NCBI GenBank assembly: GCA_902702965.1 | Contig: CACRXP010000404.1 | Coordinates: 177,437 to 241,436 of the forward strand | DNA: 64,000 bases | Direction: 5' to 3' | Origin: Spirometra erinaceieuropaei | Taxonomy: Eukaryota > Platyhelminthes > Cestoda > Diphyllobothriidea > Diphyllobothriidae | Shown here: positions 12,101-20,890 of the stretch, one piece after another | How positions within the stretch are numbered: position 1 is the stretch's first letter | Layout: every line of letters begins with the position of its first letter | Made by a program: the position numbers and the translations under genes | Notes under the pieces: generated by a model | What the model saw: only the letters and a program-made list of their open reading frames with translations | The model's database searches: none | Told to the model about the DNA's origin: nothing

Positions 12101-12590
12101 GTTAAACCTGCGCTGTTTACGTGGTTGAGATCTGATGAGCGTGGATGACGAAACCCTTTTCGACAATAAGTTCAATTTCGCTCACAACGGCTTTCGGACT
12201 ATACAAGATCTGCGGCAGGTGGGTCCATTTTGCGTGAAGATCGCCACTAACCGGCCCGTAATATCCCCCGGGTTGTGGGCAGGGTGCGAAGACACGAGAC
12301 CTCACCCAAGCATCCCTCGATGCAATTCGGACTTTTTGGGTGATGAAAAGGAATATTCAAATTGGTACCGTGAGAGGCTGTAGTCGGTAGTCTTTTTTAC
12401 TGTTAAGGAGGATTTCATCGACAGTCAGGTCTAGGGAAAGCCGACGAATGACTAAACCATCAAGCTAAGTGTGGTTTGAACTCTGGAAAATGTACATGAC
12501 ATGAACATGTCCTGATGATGTTGTTCGTTCTATCAGCAGCAATTTCGAAATACTCTCTGTTTTCCTAAAAGGGTTCCGACTGAGTTAGAT
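12101..12590. other. Unassigned sequence
   Basis: No supported gene. A CTGATGA at about 12509 followed by CGAAA at about 12546 resembles hammerhead boxes but is weak. Confidence 0.35.
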
Positions 12591-12594
12591 CTTA

Positions 12595-12750
12595 CATCTT
12601 CAAGCGCTGCTCTGCACCAGGCGAGGCATTCATCATTTACAATAAACTTATCTGCGACTGTCTCTGATGATGGGTTCGACTGAGATTCCGAAACGTTAGG
12701 CCAATAAGCTTCTTTTCCCAATGGTCGCATCTTCGTCTTCTAAATATATC
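12595..12750 (+). mobile_element. PLE family B solo 3' end
   Basis: This matches the 3' ends of the PLE-B copies (TCTGATGATGGGTTCGA, GATTCCGAAACGT, AGGCCAATAA, then CTTCTTTTCCC). No coding remnant is attached, so this is a heavily 5'-truncated insertion. Confidence 0.7.
12658..12705 (+). ncRNA. Hammerhead ribozyme-like motif (PLE-B)
   Basis: CUGAUGA is at 12664-12670, a stem II region (GGGUUC...GAUUCC with one mismatch) follows, GAAAC starts at 12690, and GUU (12695-12697) takes the cleavage-site position. Stem I pairs GUCU (before CUGAUGA) with AGGC (after the cleavage site). One extra U lies between the CUGAUGA box and stem II. PLEs are known to encode hammerheads; activity of this copy is inferred only. 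Confidence 0.6.
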
Positions 12751-13520
12751 TACCCCGGAGACCGAGTAGTTAAAGAGCAATGAAAATGAATCTACACTTT
12801 AGTCCTAAGGAGGTGTAGCTAGGCCTCAACCATATGAAGCGCGCTAAAATTGAAGGCTGTAAATTCCAGCATCCAGATCTAGGCGCCAAGAGGTTGTCAT
12901 AGGTCCAGTGCGCAGAATGACGTGCAGAAGACTCATGTCAGGCCCATGCACTCCATTTGCCGGCCAGAAATGTGGGTCGCTTGGGATGGCCAGGCTGTAC
13001 ACAGCGCTTAATGAACCAGACCTCACGTATCTCCATTTCTAACCGATGCACAGAATTTGTAAGACATTCAGTTCCCATTCAAGGTCTTCTTACAGGCCGC
13101 ATACCACAACTCCGGCATTTTAAATTGTTACAGTGCGTCGACTAAAATTTCAAAAAAGAAACGCCAAACGACTGCGGATAGTGGGGATGGGGTTGAGTTT
13201 CGGGGATTGGGGCAGGCAAAAGTTACAGCATTTGCGGTCCGTTGAACAAGTGAGACTGTTGGAAAAGCCAATTCAAAAGGTAACCGCAGAGTGCAATGAA
13301 CCATAAATTCGTGTGGCCTAGGCAAGAACATCTTCGAAACATATCGTCAAAGCAGCACAACGTGCTGATGGACGAGGTTTTGGTCCTTAGAAGTGCATCT
13401 GCGACGGAGTGTGGAGACTGCGTAAGCAGGGGACGAAGTGGGGGTGGAGGGGGTCTGCCGCTGTCGTCTGGTCGTAACAGTGTGTCCGACTGGATGCAAC
13501 ACGAGGAAAGTGGGAATATA
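12751..13520. other. Unassigned sequence
   Basis: No gene or repeat family recognised. Confidence 0.4.
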
Positions 13521-13612
13521 CAGTAGCTGGGCCAACTCCTGAAATGTCAACCGAAATTCCGAAATGCATTTTCATTTCGAAAAGATTAATAAAGTATCGT
13601 CCGTCCTAAAGG
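13521..13612 (+). mobile_element. Foldback terminal fragment
   Basis: CAGTAGCTGGGCCAACTCCTGAAATGTCAACCGAAATTCC and the following 50 bp match the outer end of the foldback elements at 18503 and 26759. Only about 90 bp of one arm is present, preceded by TA. Confidence 0.7.
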
Positions 13613-14425
13613 TCTAACCTAGGGAAGTGACTGCTGGTCTATGTGAGGTGCAGTAATGGCACATCGTCCAAATAGCGGCGTGACTCTTTGTTAAATTTGA
13701 TCCTGTCTCTAGTTCTACCATATGAACAGGCAGATGGCTTTTATTTGAGAAGACCTTTACATTCCAAAAACTTTGTGAATCTAGTAATGAACATGTCATA
13801 GAATTTTGACGCGAATGCCGGAAAGAGAAAGAAAACTGACTCCGGATCTGATCATACACAAAGCAAGTCCTGAGAGCGCTGGCACAAGAACTTGCTCATG
13901 ATGCGCAAGAAATATGGCTGTAAACAAGCAAGTTGGCAGGGGTACGGCTTGTCACCGGGGATCCCTTGTGTTGAGCAAAAGAGCTGAACATTTAAGAGCT
14001 TTGTGATGTCACACAATTTGGTCCTCCATATTTTCATCATTGAATGATAATGGTAAATGCATTTATTGTCTCTATAAAGGCATTGCCAAAAAGGTATTTT
14101 ATTGTCGAATTTTTGTCTAACGTAAAACATCTCGATCACCTTTATGCAACAGCCGCCGCGATATCTTTCTATTTTTTTCCTTTGTCGCTAGTTATTTCCT
14201 TTTAGTATATTTTCTCTGCGATATAAGTAATCCGCGTCATAAACCATACCCTTGCTAGGAAATCTCCGTAAATAGCTGGTTTTGAGAAAAGGACAAACAG
14301 CCCAGAGTTCAGACGTCCTTGCCATATTGTCCGCTGCTCTCTTCGCATATAGTTCAGTGTTTAACCAGAGAGGCTTATTTAAAGCGGAAATGACGTCTTC
14401 CCGAACGAGTGTGTTCTATACTTAC
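13613..14425. other. Unassigned sequence
   Basis: Possibly intron 3' of the candidate exon at 14426-14721. A minus-strand frame at 13852-14139 was considered as a following exon, but its phase does not join cleanly. Confidence 0.35.
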
Positions 14426-14721
14426 ATGAAGAGTAGATTCCCCTAGACAAAATGGCAAACAAAACTGCCCATTTTTCGGTTGTCACTGTGCCAACTCTTG
14501 CTGTGCAAGCCACATAGATCCTAATATCACAATTTTCCCAGGAATCGATATAAAAATAGTAGTATGTGAAGTGCCGCCCAAATTGAAATTCTAAATGCGA
14601 ATCTTCTGAAAAATAAGACACTTCATAGATATCCCCAACAGTTTTAGGTAATTTTATTTGATGAAAAAATGGTCGCAAGACTTCATTGCAGACAATGGTG
14701 TCGTCCGTCACTGACTGGGAT
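14426..14721 (-). CDS. Candidate internal exon, function unrecognised
   Basis: A minus-strand frame stays open from at least 14822 to 14379. Within it, CTCTCCAGATTTTCTGCAG at about 14722-14740 gives a good splice acceptor and TTCAT|GTAAGTAT at 14425/14426 gives a near-consensus donor. The exon so defined encodes about 98 residues, including VTDDTIVCNEVL, an aromatic-rich HFTYYYFYIDSW and ENCDIRIYVACTARVG. A second acceptor, TTTTCGTAG, at about 14789 would lengthen it. The family was not recognised. The exon lies 2.4 kb beyond the AATAAA of the 17158-18033 exon on the same strand, so it probably belongs to a different gene. It could still be a chance frame with chance splice words. Confidence 0.4.
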
Positions 14722-14879
14722 CTGCAGAAAATCTGGAGAGCAAGTAAAGTGAGCATTCCACGAGAGCGAGAGGTGCGTTCCAGTACCCCTACGAAAATCA
14801 AAATCCGAAAAGTAAAAGCCACGTGTTTTCATGATTACTCTTGTATATTTCAAACCCTCATAAGTCCTCCCATATACTT

Positions 14880-15530
14880 ATAAACATTTCTGGCACACGA
14901 AGAAGGAGACACGATCGCTGGGACAAGAGCTTTATTAGCCTGACGTTTCGGATCCCTACTCGAATCCATCATCAGAGACAAAAAATCAGAAACGGGTGGT
15001 TGTTGCACAAGGGGCTGCGGTATTTATACGATGCAGCAGCCATGCTACCGCATACCTATGAACATTCACGGCTCCCCCCTTCATCCGGGATTGTCACACT
15101 TGGTGTGATCATTGCTTGATGGTCGACATTCGAGTCGATAATTGCTGTAATTTCCTCACGTGCGTTGGATGTTGGCGGGATGATTGCTCGATCATCTGAC
15201 GCACCGACCCCGGTGTTGGGAAAAGTGTTCACCTCTGCCCTCCCCGCATGTCTTGTAACTCCGCCTAGGCAAGGTTTTAGCACGGAGTACGGAATGAGAA
15301 GCTCGTTGCACTTGTTGATGGACTTGGGGCCAGTAAACGATGATTCCAGTAGCTCCCGGCTCACGCGGTTGTCGCCTCTTGCGAGAATTTTGGCCTAATC
15401 GAATTTGAATGTGTGGCCGGATCTCGTCGAATGAGCGGCAACTTGAGAGCTGGCGTCATTTCTGTGCACCGCTGCCCCGTGTTCGGCCATTCTCGTTCGG
15501 AGCTCTCTTCCGGTTTCTGGCACAAGTGTA
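14880..15530 (-). pseudogene. PLE family B remnant: GIY-YIG C-terminus and 3' end
   Basis: On the minus strand, from 15500 down, a decayed frame encodes RMAEHGAAVHRNDASSQVA, AHSTRSGHTF and, after a stop, NRVSRELLESSFTGPKSINK. This is the C-terminal part of a PLE GIY-YIG endonuclease (EH, H...GH and RE.LES landmarks). The 3' untranslated part and hammerhead-like end follow down to 14880. Near-identical architecture lies at 57650-58330 (+) and 63340-63930 (-). Confidence 0.75.
14936..14984 (-). ncRNA. Hammerhead ribozyme-like motif (PLE-B)
   Basis: On the minus strand, CUGAUGA is the complement of plus 14969-14975. It is followed by a stem II region, then CGAAACGUC and AGGCU. GUCU/AGGC can form stem I. 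It is the same family as the 12658, 58158 and 63376 motifs. Confidence 0.6.
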
Positions 15531-16642
15531 CAGCATATACCCCTCATATTCCATTAGATATAGCGTCCTTTGAATGAAATAACGTGGGCATACTAACTGA
15601 AGAGACATGTTTCAAAAACAAAAGAAGCATTGGGCTCAGACGTCTGTCGACCATCGAAAAATCCAGGCGAATATTTAAATCCGCTTAAATTAGTCCAGAT
15701 TATGGAAGATAAGCCGCTCAAGACGAACAATGTTAAACTTTCCCATCGGTCTCGAAGCATGCCTCACTAGTAAAGTAAACGCCTGCCGGCTTCCTTAACA
15801 GAATCACCGAAAATCGGAAACTATACTCCCGACTGACGGATTAGGTGGGAAAAGGTGATCGCAGTCACGCTTCAGAAAGTGGTAGTTTAGAACTTAAATA
15901 CTAGCTTAAGCTGGGGACTAAGAATCATACGCACTCGGCCCTCGAAATTTTACTATAACTTCCTTAATAATTTTGACAAAATATTTAAGTTGCACTATTA
16001 ATATTCCTTAAAAGTCGGCTTTAATCTGCGCGGAAATAGTGTGGAAAAATCATTAGGTCTTTACTTTACAACTGAAGCAGAACATTTGTCACGTAAATTG
16101 TCATTTGTCCTTCGACGTCGAACTTTGGTGTGCAGACTGGCTGACGAATTTGAAACATTGTGAAACCACCAGCTTTTTCTAGCAGCGTCCCGAACTACCT
16201 CGATAACTGGGCGTTTGCAAAGTCATATGAACACCAACAGACCAATGTTAGACTGTGAACTCTCCTTTGGAGTTTTTGAAGCTTTTTTGAGGAGTTAGAA
16301 ACCGCACATGTTCATAAATAATCAAATGAATTATCTTGGACTTTCCATGTCTGTAGCCACTGGAACAAATGGAAAAAGATAAAAACTGTTTTAATTCATG
16401 ACTACTGCGATCACAAAGGGTCAAATATAACCGAACCACGTATGCGGAAAAGTCATACTGCCAATAGCCTTTTTTAAATTTCCGATGAAAATTAATGCGC
16501 GAACCCGGAGTTAATACTTCGGAACAGATCTTTTGGGCACGGCCCAAAAAAGACGGTATGAATATTTGAGCTGAAATCCGTCAGCTACTGTGGAACAGCC
16601 ACGTAATATTCACAAACCGCCAACAGACAGCCAGTTGTATAG
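15531..16642. other. Unassigned sequence
   Basis: AT-rich and unremarkable. A 99-codon minus-strand frame at 16248-16547 lacks convincing splice sites or a family match. Confidence 0.4.
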
Positions 16643-16742
16643 AATTGCGTAATTATTTACCGTACTGACAACACAGATACTAGCTAAATGCCCAGACATG
16701 CGTGTATCTGTTTTGTCAATACGGTAAATAATTACACAAATT
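16643..16742. repeat. Short hairpin repeat (MITE-like)
   Basis: GCGTAATTATTTACCGTACT..CACAGATAC is followed, after about 20 bases, by its near-complete reverse complement GTATCTG..CAATACGGTAAATAATTACAC. The arms are about 38 bp. The size and near-perfect arms suggest a miniature inverted-repeat element, but no second copy was seen in this window. Confidence 0.6.
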
Positions 16743-17086
16743 TGATAGCGTTTGCTGCTAGTTCAACTGTGGAGCTCTCAATTCATGACGGTTTCGTTTC
16801 CTTCTGAGTTATCTCAATTACACCTGTCAACATACCAACCACTGTGATTCAGACAGACTGCTCTTGTGAGACTAATAAAGAGAATTAGAAGGAATTCATA
16901 AATTCATATGTCAGTTTTCCATAGTGTCTTCTAACAAAATGACCCAGTTACTTGTAATTTTGGGGGATTCGACCTGTGTGGTGCATTATCACATACATAA
17001 AGGAAGAACTTTGGTTACAGGGAACAGAAGGATCTTTATTCGGAAAAATTTCGATTTCCTTCCCTGAGTCAAAATAAACCTTAAAG

Positions 17087-17092
17087 TTTATT
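17087..17092 (-). promoter_or_regulatory. Polyadenylation signal AATAAA
   Basis: AATAAA on the minus strand lies 65 bp beyond the stop codon of the exon at 17158-18033, at a normal distance for a terminal exon. Confidence 0.5.
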
Positions 17093-17157
17093 TGAAGTAT
17101 ATTCATGGCTAAGGGATTTAATCACTACGCTCCTTTCGACTGTGTCGTCTCTTCCGC

Positions 17158-18033
17158 TCAGTTATGTTCACGGGACCTTCTTTGCCGTGTACTTTGTCGA
17201 GGAGCAACTATTTGCTCGGGCGGACTTATGGTGCCATGGCTGTCATTTTCGCGTACACTATCATTTACGTTAGTCCCACTATCTGTCTCCCGGCTAGGTC
17301 CAAATGTACTAGAGCGTAAGTCCGCTGTAGGTTCCTCTTCCGTTGCCCCGCCTCCGTCTTCCTCGTCGACGTCGTCGTCGTCCTCTTCCTCCTCATCGTC
17401 ATCCTCCTCCTCTTCATCCTCCTCCTCATCGTCATCATCATCCTCCTCTCCCGCACGTGTCTGCAAAACCAGCTCAACATGGGGTCGTACAACGTGCTGG
17501 GAGTTGTTTGGGTTTCCTGGCGCCGCTAGAGCCCGACTGCTTTCTTCCGATCGCTTCTGCGTAAATAACTTCGGATCGATGGCCAGTAGATAGGAGCAGC
17601 AGAGGGTGTCTCGGCCAAAGAGGTTCACCGAGGTCACTGGTTCAATACAGCGTAGAGCAGTACCTATGTCGGCAGAGTTCACATTCACCGTATAATTTGG
17701 AAAGGAATCCGCGTCAGCCGGCATGAAGTTAACAATGTGCCCACTGGCCGATTCGGAGTCCTCTGATCCCGATCCTTCAGCTAGAGTGGGCTCATTGAAA
17801 CCGTGCCAGCAGTCCAAAACTTCCAACTCCTGCACCCCTTCACTGCTGAGTGATGCGAGTGTGTAGAATATGTGGTTACTGGCAAGGACGTGTTCGCTCT
17901 CCGCTGGTCGGCGCATGTTAGGTCGCTTTGCACATTGTCGAAATTCTACCCTATAGGTCGCCGTGACTGCGACCTCATATTGGGACTGCTCTTCGCTTGC
18001 ATTTCCCTCCAGGGGCTTTGGAAAAAGTTCAAA
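17158..18033 (-). CDS. Terminal exon, protein with acidic C-terminal tract
   Basis: The minus-strand frame is open from a strong acceptor (CTTTTCTGTAG at plus 18034-18044) to TGA at 17158-17160, with AATAAA 65 bp further on. It encodes 291 residues with phase 0 at its start (FELFPKPLEG...). The first ~175 residues look like a mixed beta fold (RVEFRQC, HIFYTLASL, LCCSYLLAIDPKLF). A run of Asp/Glu follows (plus ~17345-17452), and the protein ends in a basic RQSTRQRRSREHN tail. The function is not securely recognised. The phase fits the donor of the CYHR1-like exon at 37775, and a remote likeness to the C-terminal half of CYHR1 is conceivable but weak. An internal ATG at 17916 is less likely as a start than splicing, because the frame stays open to the acceptor. 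Confidence 0.6.
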   Translation of the reverse strand, partial: FELFPKPLEGNASEEQSQYEVAVTATYRVEFRQCAKRPNMRRPAESEHVLASNHIFYTLASLSSEGVQELEVLDCWHGFNEPTLAEGSGSEDSESASGHIVNFMPADADSFPNYTVNVNSADIGTALRCIEPVTSVNLFGRDTLCCSYLLAIDPKLFTQKRSEESSRALAAPGNPNNSQHVVRPHVELVLQTRAGEEDDDDDEEEDEEEEDDDEEEEDDDDVDEEDGGGATEEEPTADLRSSTFGPSRETDSGTNVNDSVRENDSHGTISPPEQIVAPRQSTRQRRSREHN

Positions 18034-18502
18034 CTACAGAAAAGCAAGGAACGTTAGACAGGGGGTGAAATTCATACGAAACAGACATGGAATGCGTAAA
18101 TAGTTGACAAATGCCACAGGTTAGTAGGTGTTTATTTCATTGCCTAGGCAGTCCACAGCTCCAATACACTGCGGTACTTTTTGCTTTCCCACTGTTAGAC
18201 ACACCAATGAGCGTTGTGAACTCATGCTATAACTCGAGGTTTTATAATTACTGATAACATGCACAGGGTTGCTAGCATTTGCGTTTGGAGTAATACATAT
18301 CCACCAAAGGAGCTCAGGAGGCAGGATCCGTGTTCTATATTTTAACTGCAAAGCATCCCGACAGGTCGTATGATTGAAAAAAAGTAACGCTACAGAGGCC
18401 GTTAACCTAGTGTATCCGGCCTTCGGAACAGGCAGCTCCGTTTCGTTCGATGACATGTAAATTATATGTGAGATCGAATTCACCACCTTCTATTCACCAC
18501 AA
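18034..18502 (-). other. Probable intron upstream of the 17158-18033 exon
   Basis: Begins right after the acceptor. A minus-strand 121-codon frame (18121-18486) lies here but has no good donor and is not called. Confidence 0.35.
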
Positions 18503-19479
18503 TACCGCAGGTGGGCTAACTCATGAAATGTCAGCCGGAATTTCGAAATATTTTCTCGTTTCGAAAAGATTTATTAAGTACGGTTATGAAACTGATCATA
18601 CAGAATAATTATATAATGATCCAGTTACTTCAGGGTGTCGGCTTTCGAATGAAGTTATTGTCCACTGCATGCAAGAACCATACTCTGCAAAAACTGACTT
18701 CTTAAGCAGCATGCAGCTTTTTCATTGATTTTTGATGCCCTTGAAAATGCAATCATATTTCATGGAAAACATGCATGAAATATTCATTCTTTTGCTTGTT
18801 TGGTAGAAAATCACGTTTTCCGATTTTATACTCGTATAATTCGGTTTCAAAAAGTTTCTAGTTGTGAGATTTTTTAATTTCCTGAAATAGCCGTTCGTAA
18901 AAAGTCAGGTATCTGCATTTACCAATTTGGCTTGTGAAGTAAACAATATTGCTCAAATCCACGGCTTAATTTTATGAAATCCATATGATCTCCTCTTAAT
19001 ACTGTAGGGAAATGCACAGTTTTCCTTACACGGAAAATATATGGCTTGTAGTTTGAAACCCTGAATGCAAGCGTAACAACAGGTCGGGTTCAAAATTATT
19101 AGAGAATAAGAAAAGATTTTTAAAACCAAATTATACTCTTCTTTCGATTACACAATCGGAAGACGTGATACTCTACCAAAAAATTAAAGGAATGAATATT
19201 TTTATGCATATTTTCTATGAAATGTAATTGATTTTTCAAGGGAATCGAACATTAATGTAAAATTTGCGTGCTACTTAAGTAGTCTTTTTTACAGAGTATC
19301 GTCCTTGCATGCAGTCGAAAATAAGTTCATTTGAAAGCCGACACCCTGAAGTAACTGGATCATTATAGAATTATATTGCATACTAAGCAGTCTTATAACC
19401 CTACTTAATAAATCCTTTCGAAATGAGAACGAATTTCAAAATGTCGGTTGACATTTCATGAGTTAGCCCACCTACTGTA
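18503..19479. mobile_element. Foldback element FB2, complete
   Basis: The ends are TACCGCAGGTGGGCTAACTC and GAGTTAGCCCACCTACTGTA, with inverted arms of about 480 bp containing matched motifs such as GCATGCA...TGACTACTTAAG and GGTTTTAAAAAGTTTCTAATT. If the minus-strand exons belong to one gene, this copy sits in an intron. It belongs to the CAGTAGGTGGGC subfamily. Confidence 0.8.
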
Positions 19480-20285
19480 AATATCTATAAAAGTGTTAGG
19501 CCTGATCAAAAGTTCTTAAACCAAAGCTGGAGGCAGGCCGAGTACATTTGGAAAGTTGTGGCTACCAGTCGGTTAAGCTGGTCAAGCCTGCTTGGTTTAG
19601 CATGACTTCTGTTTCTGGTTAACCGCACTCAACGACCGGACTGATTCGCGTAAACATTTTGCCTCCAGATGGCTTGCTGACCTCCACTCCAGTCTGTCAG
19701 ATTTTGCGCGCGACCGGATGATAGTGAACGATATTCGCCCTGGCTGCCTTTGATCAGCAGTTCGTGACTGCCGTGACGCTTCAGTTAATGAGGGCAAACG
19801 TGTTATGGCGAGGTATTCTATTAAGGAATTTTCCTATTTGTGAGAGGTATTTGCGAATCTACGAAGGTATCCTGCCAGCCGAGTTATAACAAGGGGCTGA
19901 AAGGTTCCAATCGAACTCGTCCTACTCATGGCAGACAGCCAGGTCTAATTGGTGCCATTTAAATCTGACATTTATAGCATCTCCCACCTTGGTGTGACTC
20001 AGGCCCACCAACTGTAGCCCGGTAAGTGCTTAATGATGTAGATCATGTGTCGCACGCATAAATGAGCGACGATTGTGGAAATTTTCAGGGTTCTATTTAA
20101 TCTCTTCACCTCTTCTCTCTCCATAGTAATGATCTATGATCCCCAAACGACAGTGTATTAGGTAACTACGGCGACGATATGGTTGTTGATCACCCAGTCA
20201 AAAATCTCGTTTTTGAAGGCTGGTCTCGACCACGTCTCAGTATGGTCGCAGGAAAACGTTCTTCTACTGAACAATTAAAAATCCC
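19480..20285. other. Unassigned sequence
   Basis: No recognised gene or repeat. Confidence 0.4.
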
Positions 20286-20289
20286 TCCA

Positions 20290-20890
20290 GTATATTTTCC
20301 GACTGTGACCCTCTCCTTGTCCTGAATGTTCTGCCATCCTTCCAATCGAGGTATCCTCTTTCAAGTTCCTTGGCGCTACTTTGTCATATAATCTTTTATT
20401 TTTCCTCCATTTCGTGTCCTTTTGCACCAAAGTTCGTAAACTTTTCTATTAAACTCTTTGTTTGCATTCCTACCATTACAAGTCAATCTTTAATTTGACG
20501 ATTCACAGATGCCTACATTCCTCATCATATTCTCTCTTGTCCTCCTGTCATTTTTCCTGCTTTCCTCAAAAATATATGTTAATTTTAAAAGGAGTCCTTT
20601 GAATGTTCTCTTTTGCTGTTGGTTTTTCTTATGTATTTTTAGTCGACATTATTCTACAACGACATTTTTAAACGGTCAACAAATTTGCTGGTCGAAATCT
20701 GGATGACGGTGCCCATCCCCTGTATTCTGAACTAATCTCTGCAAAGTCCCTCCGATCCATGCGCCGTAGCTTTCCACGTATCGCTTGCCGCACATCGGCA
20801 CATCGAAATTCCGTATTGCCCTTCCTGGCGCGCTATCTTTCGTGTGAAGTAATCCAGAAGCTAAAACTCGAACTGTCCCCATCATAGTCG
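20290..20890 (+). pseudogene. CR1/Jockey-like LINE, C-terminal remnant
   Basis: A decayed plus-strand reading gives VSSFKFLGATLS (the FLG motif of the RT connection region), then AHPLYSELISAKSLRSMRRSF and, after frame changes, RTSAHRNSVLPFLARYL. This order matches the 3' end of non-LTR LINE ORF2 of the CR1/Jockey type. It carries several stops. A related copy with the catalytic YADD preserved is at 48960-50130. Confidence 0.6.

Noticed and set aside
12505..12555. CTGATGATG followed by CGAAA, hammerhead-like
   Set aside because: The spacing between boxes is long, stems do not pair well and the flanks do not match any PLE end here.
13852..14139. Minus-strand frame as the exon following 14426-14721
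   Set aside because: With the visible acceptor, the phase gives an early stop.
16248..16547. 99-codon minus-strand frame
   Set aside because: Possible acceptors lie inside it, but no matching donor or homologue was recognised.
17105..17593. Plus-strand Ser-rich open frame of 162 codons
   Set aside because: It is the antisense shadow of the Asp/Glu tract of the minus-strand exon, which has splice and polyadenylation signals.
18121..18486. 121-codon minus-strand frame as an upstream exon of the acidic protein
   Set aside because: No credible donor; a stop closes the frame before the 18033 acceptor and no homologue was recognised.
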